Source: Fibrobacterota bacterium (GTDB taxonomy: Bacteria > Fibrobacterota > Chitinivibrionia > Chitinivibrionales > Chitinispirillaceae). Taken from it: 64,000 bases of DNA. The notes beneath the pieces are model-generated. The model searched no databases. It had not been told where the DNA came from and was given only the letters and a program-made list of their open reading frames with translations. The stretch spans positions 62,001 to 126,000 of the forward strand of contig JAEZKP010000095.1 of the NCBI GenBank assembly GCA_023436145.1. The letters run 5' to 3'. Both the position numbers and the translations under genes were made by a program. Shown here piece by piece: positions 1 to 7,372 of this stretch (within the stretch, counting starts at the first letter, position 1; each line of letters starts with the position of its first letter).

Positions 1-828
1 ACACCTTTCTATAAAAGGTTTCAGCACAATGGTGTGAACGGCCCCAATATGGCAACTGTATATAGCGACCGGGGACGGGGGGTTCGTGCACCGGTAGTTT
101 TTTATAACAGGTCAAATGAAGCTGCTGCTCAGCTTAAACCCGGTGATTTCGACTGGAAAAAGATATTTGCCAATGGTGTGCGCTGGTTTCACAGTGGAGG
201 TATCTTTGCAGCATTATCAGATACCACTGGTAAATTGATAATGGAGGCTATGAAAGCGGCAAAGGAAGCCGGTGCTGTAGTTTCTTTTGATCTTAATTAT
301 CGCGAAAAACTCTGGAATGTCTGGGGCGGTCAGGAGCGTGCTTTACGTCTTTATGATGAGATTGTAAGTAATGTGGATGTCCTGGTTGGCAATGAAGAAG
401 ATCTTCAGAAAGGCCTGGGAATGAAGGGGCCGGAGGTGGAGAAAAAATCAAAACTCGATCCAGGAGTATTTCTGGGAATGATCGATTCTGTGGTGAAAAA
501 ATATCCCGGAGTAAAAGTGGTAGCCACTACTCTGCGTGAAGTTCACTCCACTAACCACCACAGCTGGGGATCTGTCGCCTGGATCGATGGGAAAACCTAT
601 GTTTCTCCTACAGCTGAACTCAATGTTTATGACCGGGTCGGGGGAGGGGATGGGTTTGCTTCCGGACTCTTTTATGGTTTACTCAATGGTGAAGAACCCG
701 AAGAAGCAGTTAAGCTGGGCTGGGCTCATGGAGCGCTTCTTACCACTTTTCCCGGAGATACCACAATGGCGTCTCTCGAGCAGGTATGCGCCTTTGCCAG
801 AGGTGGATCGGCACGCATTCAGCGATAG
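1..828 (+). CDS. kdgK: PfkB-family sugar kinase, 2-keto-3-deoxygluconate kinase type (5' truncated)
   Basis: Likely phosphorylates 2-keto-3-deoxygluconate to KDPG, the entry of uronic-acid breakdown into central metabolism, in the cytoplasm. The frame is open from base 1 without a start, so the N-terminus lies outside the window; the GTG at 34 is internal. Visible residues match the KDG-kinase branch: TPFYKRFQHNGVNGPN, then VYSDRG, APVVFYNR, the SFDLNYRE strand and the late PfkB signature DRVGGGDGFASG, whose Asp is the catalytic base of the family. The stop is followed 24 bases later by a LarA-like gene on the same strand, suggesting a shared transcript. The neighbouring xylanase and GH30 gene fit a diet of plant polysaccharides containing uronic acids. 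Substrate is inferred from family resemblance; another 2-keto sugar acid is possible. Confidence 0.85.
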   Translation, partial: TPFYKRFQHNGVNGPNMATVYSDRGRGVRAPVVFYNRSNEAAAQLKPGDFDWKKIFANGVRWFHSGGIFAALSDTTGKLIMEAMKAAKEAGAVVSFDLNYREKLWNVWGGQERALRLYDEIVSNVDVLVGNEEDLQKGLGMKGPEVEKKSKLDPGVFLGMIDSVVKKYPGVKVVATTLREVHSTNHHSWGSVAWIDGKTYVSPTAELNVYDRVGGGDGFASGLFYGLLNGEEPEEAVKLGWAHGALLTTFPGDTTMASLEQVCAFARGGSARIQR

Positions 829-852
829 TACCTGAAAGGATAAGTTAAGTTT

Positions 853-2124
853 ATGATTTTGTATCAGAATGGATCACCCCAAGCCGATTTGTCCCCTTAT
901 GACTTGAAAGAGGGGGTGATCAGTGCGCTTGATTCCATAGGACCCTTTCATAACTTGCTGATTGTACCACCGGATATTACACGTTTTCAGTCGCATGCAG
1001 GTGAACTGACCCGATGCATTTATGATTACAACCCTGATGCGGTAAAGGCAATTCTGCCTGCTCTGGGTACTCACCGGCCTATGGATCATGGTGAAATAGA
1101 GACAATGTTCGGTTCTTTACCAAAACATCTCTTTAAAGAGCATCACTGGCGGAGTGATTGTGTTCTCTCGGGTACCATACCTGCAGAATTTATAGAAAAT
1201 ATCTCTGGTGGTATCGTTCATTATGAGCTTCCGGTTTATTTTAACCGAATGATTTTTGATAAACAGTATGACTGTATTATCTCCTTAAGTCAGGTAGTTC
1301 CCCATGAGGTGGCAGGAATGGCCGGATTTACCAAAAATCTGGTGGTTGGATTGGGTGGGGCTCCAAACATACACAGAACTCATTTTCTGGGTGCTGCTTA
1401 TGGTATGGAAAAAATCATGGGTAAAGCCGATTCTCCGGTCAGGAAGGTCCTCAACTATGCAGCTAAAACATTTCTTGGTACTTTACCGATTTTTCATATA
1501 ATCACTGTGATCGGGATGGATAGCAGTGGACAGCTCAAGGTGCGGGGAATTTTTATTGGCAATGATGAGGATTGTTATCTGGAAGCAGCCCGGCTTTCAC
1601 AGCAAGTCAATATCAATACTTTAGATAAACCGCTCAATAAAGTGGTTGTCCATCTTGACCCAATGGAATTTAAAAGCACCTGGCTTGGAAATAAGAGCAT
1701 TTACAGAACTCGTATGGCTATTGCCGATGGTGGTGAACTGGTGGTGCTTGCTCCTGGAGTGAAAATGTTTGGTGAAGATCCACAGATCGATGCTCTTATC
1801 AGACAGTTTGGATACCGTGGAACCCCGACCACCTTGGAAGCAGTTAAAAACAGTGCTCACTTGCAGGATAATCTCAGTGCTGCAGCACATCTGATTCATG
1901 GATCTTCCGAGGGAAGATTCACAATTACTTATTGCACCGAAGCTCTTAAGAGAAGTGAAGTTGAGGCGGTTGGATTTGTTCATGCACCGGTGGAGCAGAT
2001 GATCAGACAGTATGATCCGCTGACGCTCTCAGAAGGGTTTAACCTTATGCCGGATGGAGAGGAGATCTACTACATCTCCTCACCAGGGACCGGTTTATGG
2101 GCATGGAAGCAGAAATTCGGATGA
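853..2124 (+). CDS. LarA-type (DUF2088) nickel-pincer racemase/epimerase, probable sugar-acid epimerase
   Basis: A 423-residue full-length member of the lactate racemase LarA superfamily, which uses a covalently bound nickel-pincer nucleotide to move a hydride and invert an alpha-hydroxy acid carbon. The signature residues are visible: Asp41 and Arg44 in PPDITR, His74 in LGTHRP, His151 in VVPHEVAG, Lys161 in GFTKN (the residue that holds the cofactor in LarA) and His174/His177 in NIHRTH. It follows the KDG-kinase-type gene by 24 bases, which argues against simple lactate racemisation and for a sugar acid such as gluconate or mannonate feeding KDG formation. No signal peptide is seen, so it is cytoplasmic. 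The cofactor-making proteins LarB, LarC and LarE are not in this window. The fold is well supported; the substrate is inferred from context. Confidence 0.8.
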   Translation: MILYQNGSPQADLSPYDLKEGVISALDSIGPFHNLLIVPPDITRFQSHAGELTRCIYDYNPDAVKAILPALGTHRPMDHGEIETMFGSLPKHLFKEHHWRSDCVLSGTIPAEFIENISGGIVHYELPVYFNRMIFDKQYDCIISLSQVVPHEVAGMAGFTKNLVVGLGGAPNIHRTHFLGAAYGMEKIMGKADSPVRKVLNYAAKTFLGTLPIFHIITVIGMDSSGQLKVRGIFIGNDEDCYLEAARLSQQVNINTLDKPLNKVVVHLDPMEFKSTWLGNKSIYRTRMAIADGGELVVLAPGVKMFGEDPQIDALIRQFGYRGTPTTLEAVKNSAHLQDNLSAAAHLIHGSSEGRFTITYCTEALKRSEVEAVGFVHAPVEQMIRQYDPLTLSEGFNLMPDGEEIYYISSPGTGLWAWKQKFG

Positions 2125-2153
2125 TTACAAACGATTACTATAGGTTAAAAACA

Positions 2154-2200
2154 TACTGTAACAGTTTCATATTGAATAAAATACAGTAACTGAGTTATAT
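2154..2200 (+). promoter_or_regulatory. Candidate promoter/operator upstream of GH10 xylanase
   Basis: A 7-base inverted repeat, TACTGTA (2154-2160) and TACAGTA (2182-2188), lies in the non-coding leader before the xylanase. A weak promoter-like pair, TTGAAT (2172-2177) and TTATAT (2195-2200) with 17 bases between, overlaps the repeat, so a bound regulator could block transcription. This is pattern reading only. Confidence 0.25.
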
Positions 2201-2322
2201 CGGGAAAGCATCAGCTTGTCAACATGACAACTGAAGTCTGTGTTTGCCGAAAAAACCAGAGGAATTTTATTAATCTTTATTATATTAGTGAGATGTATTA
2301 TCTAAACATGGGGAGGGTTTTT

Positions 2323-3855
2323 ATGTTACCATGCGGTATCAGATCGGGGTTGGTGGTAGTTACATTTATGGTAGCCGCCAGCAGTGTATCCGCTCAGTAT
2401 GATTACAGTCATCGTAAAAGTAAATGCGAAATCGAAGTGTCACCAAACACCAATGTTAAAGCCACACTTATCCGTAACCATTTCGGGTTCGGTGGAGCGA
2501 TGAACTGGTATTTACATGACACAATTAATGCTGAAATATCAGCGTGTAAGAAGAGCTATGGTGATGCATTTCTGGATTATTTCGATTATTGCACACCGGA
2601 AAATGAAATGAAGTGGGATTATGTAATGGGTGGTGATGAGGAACCAGATCCTTTATGGTGGAAGGCTGATACTATCATAAATTTCTGTCATAGAAACGAT
2701 ATTAAAATACGTGGACATAATCTTTTCTGGAATGAGGACACCTGTTGGGTACCTGCCTGGGCATGGTCTTTACCAACTAAGGCAGAATTTAAAGAAGCAA
2801 TGAAACAACGAATAGAAGATGCCATGACTTACGGTGTAGAAAATAAGGTAGTGCATTGGGATATTATTAATGAGATCATTCATGGCTACAAACCGGGAAC
2901 AAATCAAGGGGGATATAAACCAGCTTTCGATCAATTGACATTGGTTAAATATTCAGGGGATAATAATATATTTCAGTGGATTCTGGAGGAAGCCAGGAAA
3001 ATTGATAAAACTTCTTTGTTCACTATCAATGACTATGGTTTGGAAGGGTCTGAGCAGGATTGTAAAGATTACATCGCCAGGTGCCAGCCATTCAAAGATA
3101 AATTCGAAATCATCGGGATCGAAGGTCATTTTGGAACAAACACAAACGGCTGTTCCAGAAATAATCTTAATGCCAGAATCAATCAGTTGGCAGATGGATT
3201 AAATAATGAGGTTTGGTTTACCGAAGTTGACTGGGAATTTGCTGAAAATCAGTCCCCGGCAAAAATGGAAGAGCTCATGCGTACTGCTTTCTCAAATCCG
3301 AAGGTGGGTGGTATTGTTATCTGGACATGGATCAAACGTCATATGTGGCGTGATAAACTGACCAACTTCTTTGTGGATTCGCTTGTTAATGAAACTAATA
3401 CCGGTAAGAAATGGAGAGAGGTACGACAGGAGTGGAAAACCGACACGTCAGGTACCGCTGATGGCGATGGTAAATTTAAATTCACCGGATATCAGGGAAA
3501 GTACCGGGTGCTTTTTGATGGGGACACTCTGATGGTTTACCTGCATCCTGGTGATAGTGTAGAAATTCTTCATGACAGCAGAATTTCAGCAATTCGTCCA
3601 GCAACCCGAGCAAAGTCAAACCCTGCCTTTGTCAGATTGGGCGGGAAGGTGATCAGGCTTTCTGTTGCCCCGGATCAAAGCGGATCATTATATCTTTCCA
3701 CCTATTCCATATCCGGAAAGCTCATTTCCAGATTACCACTTAATTTTGTAAATGGCACCGCCACTGTGGCTAAACTGCCTTCAGGTTGTCATGTTTATCG
3801 GATTGGTAATGCCGGTAGCCAACTCTATACCGGTTTAGGTTTGACTTTAAGATAA
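2323..3855 (+). CDS. Secreted GH10 endo-beta-1,4-xylanase with C-terminal beta-rich tail
   Basis: Hydrolyses internal beta-1,4 bonds of xylan outside the cytoplasm. The start at 2323 is chosen because GGGAGG lies seven bases upstream and the protein then begins with a signal peptide ending near ASSVSAQ; an earlier in-frame ATG at 2224 would add 33 residues that look non-coding. GH10 hallmarks appear in order: TPENEMKW, IRGHNLFWNE, VVHWDIINE with acid/base Glu184, GIEGHFG, WFTEVDWE with nucleophile Glu301, and GGIVIWTW. After about residue 375 comes a short GDGKFKFTGYQGKYRV module, then a final 70-residue beta-rich segment ending in a LPSGCHVYRI-type motif, similar in style to Bacteroidota/Fibrobacterota secretion or anchoring tails. 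Enzyme family is certain in practice; the role of the tail is inferred. An intrinsic terminator follows. Confidence 0.93.
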   Translation: MLPCGIRSGLVVVTFMVAASSVSAQYDYSHRKSKCEIEVSPNTNVKATLIRNHFGFGGAMNWYLHDTINAEISACKKSYGDAFLDYFDYCTPENEMKWDYVMGGDEEPDPLWWKADTIINFCHRNDIKIRGHNLFWNEDTCWVPAWAWSLPTKAEFKEAMKQRIEDAMTYGVENKVVHWDIINEIIHGYKPGTNQGGYKPAFDQLTLVKYSGDNNIFQWILEEARKIDKTSLFTINDYGLEGSEQDCKDYIARCQPFKDKFEIIGIEGHFGTNTNGCSRNNLNARINQLADGLNNEVWFTEVDWEFAENQSPAKMEELMRTAFSNPKVGGIVIWTWIKRHMWRDKLTNFFVDSLVNETNTGKKWREVRQEWKTDTSGTADGDGKFKFTGYQGKYRVLFDGDTLMVYLHPGDSVEILHDSRISAIRPATRAKSNPAFVRLGGKVIRLSVAPDQSGSLYLSTYSISGKLISRLPLNFVNGTATVAKLPSGCHVYRIGNAGSQLYTGLGLTLR

Positions 3856-3885
3856 TCGGTAATACTGGTTTTAGGTTCGTATATG

Positions 3886-3915
3886 GCACGGAGGGTTTCC
3901 CTTCGTGCTTTTTTT
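3886..3915 (+). terminator. Intrinsic terminator after the xylanase gene
   Basis: GCACGGAGGG (3886-3895) pairs with CCCTTCGTGC (3899-3908) across a TTT loop with one G-T wobble, followed directly by a run of T. It ends the GH10 transcript. Confidence 0.85.
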
Positions 3916-4368
3916 GTTCCGGCGAGACTTTCAGACAGGTGCATTATGAACCCAGATTTATGCCCTGTCAGAACATTCTGGTAAATGATATATTAATATA
4001 TCATAGTTGTAATTTTGTTAATCAATTCACATTTCTCTTTCTCTCATTTTTTTATATCTTATTAATGTAGGTAAACAGCAGTTGTGAAATATTTTTATGA
4101 AATATATGCAACAGTTATTAACTTACTATAAGTGTTTCTGTCTTTCCGGAAGGAATTGCTATTTGTATAATTCTCAAAGGTAAGATTGATTTTACAGAAA
4201 CCTTGTACCTTTTAAACAGACCCCTCTTTTAGTCCTGTTCTATTGAATTCCGGTCGGTTTTTTCAACAAAACCGGCCGGAAATTCTTTTTATTCAGAACA
4301 TAATCCTGAAAAAAATCCTTCTTCCAACAAAGTCTCTTTATAAATAATTTTTCAAACAATGGTAACTA
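3916..4368. other. Convergent intergenic region between GH10 and GH30 genes
   Basis: After the xylanase terminator there is no convincing reading frame on either strand. The stretch is AT-rich with many TTAATATA-type words. Its only clear structure is the second hairpin at 4245-4290, listed separately. Confidence 0.6.
4245..4290 (+). terminator. Orphan intrinsic terminator-like hairpin
   Basis: GAATTCCGGTCGGTTTT is followed after a short loop by AAAACCGGCCGGAAATTC and then TTTTT on the + strand. The poly-T is on the right, so it would stop + strand transcription, yet no + strand gene lies between the xylanase terminator and here. It may serve as a back-up stop, a barrier facing the convergent GH30 gene, or the 3' end of a small RNA starting after 3916. 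Confidence 0.6.
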
Positions 4369-6069
4369 TTATCTGGAAATAAGAACATTGCGTAAAATCA
4401 TGGTATTATCATGCTCTATCCTTACCAGATACACTCCATTGGCCAGTGCATAACGGTCCAGTTCTATCTTCTCAAAAATATTGCCGGCATTATACTGACT
4501 TTTTGTTAATTTCCTGCCTGCGCTGTTGTAAATACTTAATTTCACTTTTGATCCAGGAATAGAATGGAAATAAATGGTGTTGTTAGTGATGTGATGTTGA
4601 TCAAGCTTGTTTTTGGATTCCACATACCTGCTCTTATTAACAGGAGTAATTGCTCCTGGGATTACACAGGTGGTGATTGTTTGTCCGGGAGCGTTGAAAG
4701 AGAGCTTTTTATCATTTACAGGCACGTCCTGCTGTCTTGAAAGACTTCCGGGAAGAGAAAAACGGTAGATCTCCGCCTTTGATCCTAATGCACTGCATTT
4801 TGAGAGATCAATGTTATAGGGAGTCGTGCTGTTTGCATTATTTCTGAGTACTATCACCAGGTTTCCGGTGGATGGTACCAGTGCTGCGACCGAATTGGTA
4901 TCACTACTGGCAATTATCTGAGATCCCGGTCTTATGAATCTGCTGAAGGCGGCATGCATATAGAAGCGTTTGGTGTATTTGAAACTCTGGTTTGTGTGAT
5001 TCATTTCAATTGTCATCCAGTTGGCTACCGGATCACAAACCTGCCAATCAAGCCATGCATTAGGTTTCATCAGCCGTAAATCCTGTATTATAACATGCGA
5101 CATCCACATGGTAATATCGCTCTTGTCATCACCTTTACCCAATGGGCCTGATTCGGATTGCCATAATATCTTTTTGCGTGCCCTGGCCAGGGAATCAACT
5201 GCTCTTCTTGATTGCCATCCACCGTAGGAGTGCGAATTTATCTGAGAGAGATAGATAAATGTGCTGTCATCATAGTTCTTAAAGGTACTTACGGTGTGGG
5301 CCAGAGATGTTTCATCCGCAGAGCTTATTCTGGTGTCATCGAAAAGCCCCTTGGAAATCAATTGTTTACCCAGCTCTTTAATCATTCTGGATTGTTGATT
5401 TTTAAAGCCACATCCTTCCTGACCTCCATTGATTTTCCAATACCCCGAAGAGGGTTCATTAAAAGGTGCAATGGTCCTGAAAGTTATTCCCCAGTTTTCT
5501 TTATAATATTTTACAACTGTAGCTAAATAATCGGCAAATGCAGTAAAATATGCTGGTTTAAGATTATCTGCACCATCGGTATTTCCCGAAACACAACCGC
5601 TGATGGTCATCCACCAGGGTGGGGAATTGGAGAAAGCTTCAAAAATAAGGTTCTCACCACGGGCTGCAATTCCCAGTAGGATGTTACGCTGGTATTGGTC
5701 TGCCGTCCAGTCGTATTCTGCGGTTTCGCTTTTTTTAAAACCAGGAACTGCTCTGGCTTCGGCCAAATGAGTGTGCGAAGGGTTGTCGCCACCACCAATA
5801 TTATACCTGAAACAATTATATCCCAATCCGGTATCCGGATTAACAATTGCATCAATCAGTTTATTTCTGTTCGCTTCATTCCACTTTCCAGCTAAAACCG
5901 CCCACCAGCACAAACTGGTTCCCCATCCCTCAAATGTCTGATGTTTGGTCTCCGGGTCGACTGTGATGGTAATTGCGAGAGTCGCTGAAGGTAGAAAACA
6001 GAAATTGACCACTATGATTAAAAAAGTAATAATCTCAGTGAAACGGAATTTTGCAATTGGGGGTTTCAT
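4369..6069 (-). CDS. Secreted glycoside hydrolase family 30 enzyme (endo-beta-1,6-galactanase-like) with C-terminal sorting-like tail
   Basis: Predicted exported GH30 retaining glycosidase of about 566 residues. The start at 6069 is preferred because GGAGG sits six bases upstream and the hydrophobic signal segment (ITFLIIVVNFCFLPSATLA) follows; an upstream ATG at 6120 would add 17 residues. The catalytic barrel shows FEGWGTSLCWWA, FRYNIGGGDNPSH, FSNSPPWWMT with SGCVSG, the acid/base Glu in APFNEPSSG and the nucleophile Glu in WQSESGP. This wording is closest to GH30 subfamily 5 (beta-1,6-galactanases) rather than glucuronoxylanases, judged from memory. A beta-sandwich follows, then a roughly 75-residue tail with SIYNSAGRKL and ANGVYLVRIE, typical of type-IX-like sorting tails in FCB-group bacteria. 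It is convergent with the GH10 gene; both probably attack plant cell-wall polymers. Exact substrate is uncertain. Confidence 0.88.
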   Translation of the reverse strand: MKPPIAKFRFTEIITFLIIVVNFCFLPSATLAITITVDPETKHQTFEGWGTSLCWWAVLAGKWNEANRNKLIDAIVNPDTGLGYNCFRYNIGGGDNPSHTHLAEARAVPGFKKSETAEYDWTADQYQRNILLGIAARGENLIFEAFSNSPPWWMTISGCVSGNTDGADNLKPAYFTAFADYLATVVKYYKENWGITFRTIAPFNEPSSGYWKINGGQEGCGFKNQQSRMIKELGKQLISKGLFDDTRISSADETSLAHTVSTFKNYDDSTFIYLSQINSHSYGGWQSRRAVDSLARARKKILWQSESGPLGKGDDKSDITMWMSHVIIQDLRLMKPNAWLDWQVCDPVANWMTIEMNHTNQSFKYTKRFYMHAAFSRFIRPGSQIIASSDTNSVAALVPSTGNLVIVLRNNANSTTPYNIDLSKCSALGSKAEIYRFSLPGSLSRQQDVPVNDKKLSFNAPGQTITTCVIPGAITPVNKSRYVESKNKLDQHHITNNTIYFHSIPGSKVKLSIYNSAGRKLTKSQYNAGNIFEKIELDRYALANGVYLVRIEHDNTMILRNVLISR

Positions 6070-6220
6070 TTTTCCTCCAGGATCTTTTTTAAACAGAATA
6101 CCGAAAAGATTTTTCCACAAAAAAACAGGTTGTTATTAACCGGAGTGACAATAATATAAACAAGAACAAGAAATAACGCAGGGCTAATTTAGGAGTGATG
6201 GAAGAAAAAAGGTTTCATTA

Positions 6221-6239
6221 AAAGGGGGAGAACCCCCCT
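6221..6239 (-). terminator. Intrinsic terminator after the FMN reductase gene
   Basis: On the - strand GGGGG-TTCT-CCCCC is followed by TTTT, 27 bases past the reductase stop codon. Confidence 0.75.
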
Positions 6240-6265
6240 GCAGTTCTGAAATGCACCCCGGCAAA

Positions 6266-6823
6266 TTATTTGTGTAATGGCTTCAGTGCATTTCCCCATG
6301 ATACAACCTGCTCGAATAAGCTGTGAAGGTCTTTTTCATGCATTTCAGCAGGTTTGAATTCGGTTAAATTTTCAAAATCAGTAAACAACGAGAGCTGAAC
6401 CTGAGCTCTTACATCTGCTATCTGAAGGTTTGCTGCTATCTGGCGAAGATGCTCAACAGCTCTGGAGCCTCCATTAGCGCCATAGCTTACAAATCCTGCA
6501 GATTTATTATTCCATTCTGAGTACAGATAATCGATCGCATTTTTTAACGCTCCGGTGGTGGAATGGTTATACTCACCTGTAACAAAGATAAAACCATCTA
6601 GCGATGCAATTTTTTCAGACCAGGCTTTAGTGTGATCTTTTGTGTATTGACCGAATGCTGCAGGTACAGGCTCATCCAATAGCGGCAGGTTGTAGTCTTT
6701 TATATCTACAATTTCGAATTGTGCATCATGAAATTTCTTACCCTGTTCATCTACCCATCTGGCTACAGCTTCACCTACCCGTCCTGGTCTGGTGCTTCCC
6801 ACAATAATTCCAACCTTGATCAT
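6266..6823 (-). CDS. NADPH-dependent FMN reductase family protein
   Basis: A 185-residue cytoplasmic flavodoxin-like reductase that would pass electrons from NAD(P)H to FMN or to quinone, azo or metal acceptors. The start at 6823 is chosen because AGGAGG lies just upstream and the protein begins at once with the FMN phosphate-binding loop (VGIIVGSTRPGRVG); an upstream ATG at 6910 would add 29 residues resembling no family sequence. The second signature, TGEYNHSTTGALKNAIDYL, binds the flavin ring and dimer interface. Length matches the family. It is a single-gene unit with its own terminator, divergent from the peptidase gene. Physiological acceptor cannot be told from sequence. Confidence 0.9.
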   Translation of the reverse strand: MIKVGIIVGSTRPGRVGEAVARWVDEQGKKFHDAQFEIVDIKDYNLPLLDEPVPAAFGQYTKDHTKAWSEKIASLDGFIFVTGEYNHSTTGALKNAIDYLYSEWNNKSAGFVSYGANGGSRAVEHLRQIAANLQIADVRAQVQLSLFTDFENLTEFKPAEMHEKDLHSLFEQVVSWGNALKPLHK

Positions 6824-7372
6824 AAGCTCCTCCTGAAAAGATGCAAATGCCCCTGCGGGCTTAGAAGAATGCAATAGTAAATGCAAAATGGATATAAAGG
6901 CAATATCCATACCAGTTCCAAATTATGCCAGAATCTTAAAAAGTATGTATTGATATTGTGTAAATCCAGACAGGAGTGTGTGGAATGTATTGTATTACAG
7001 ATGACTTTATAACAGTATGATCGGACTTAAGTGTCTTGCATACAATAAGTAAACTGAGTGTGTTTGTGGTCGTTACATACCTATGGACATGGAGGTCTGT
7101 GGTGAATGTAACTGAAATGTAACAAGATATTACCTTGCGTAAAAATTAATTTGGAAAGGATGTAGAGGTAAGATAATTTTCTGTTGCCAAAAATAGTCAA
7201 ATGTTAGTAGGCAAAATAGACATGAATTATTTTACACTTCGAAAAATGAAGTATACAGTCGGTAATTGAAATTTTTTTAGAAAGGATGGTTATATGGGAT
7301 CAGAATAAAAAACCAAAATCGAAAAAGTTAATGTTACTCTTCAAATGGTCAAAATCAGAAAAGGAACAGTAT
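6824..7372. other. Divergent intergenic region before the C25 peptidase
   Basis: About 550 bases separate the start of the FMN reductase and the chosen start of the peptidase. It must hold the promoters of both genes, but I see no convincing -35/-10 pair. A small hairpin, ACTTC-GAAAAAT-GAAGT, lies near 7245. No convincing coding frame or RNA gene was recognised. Confidence 0.5.
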
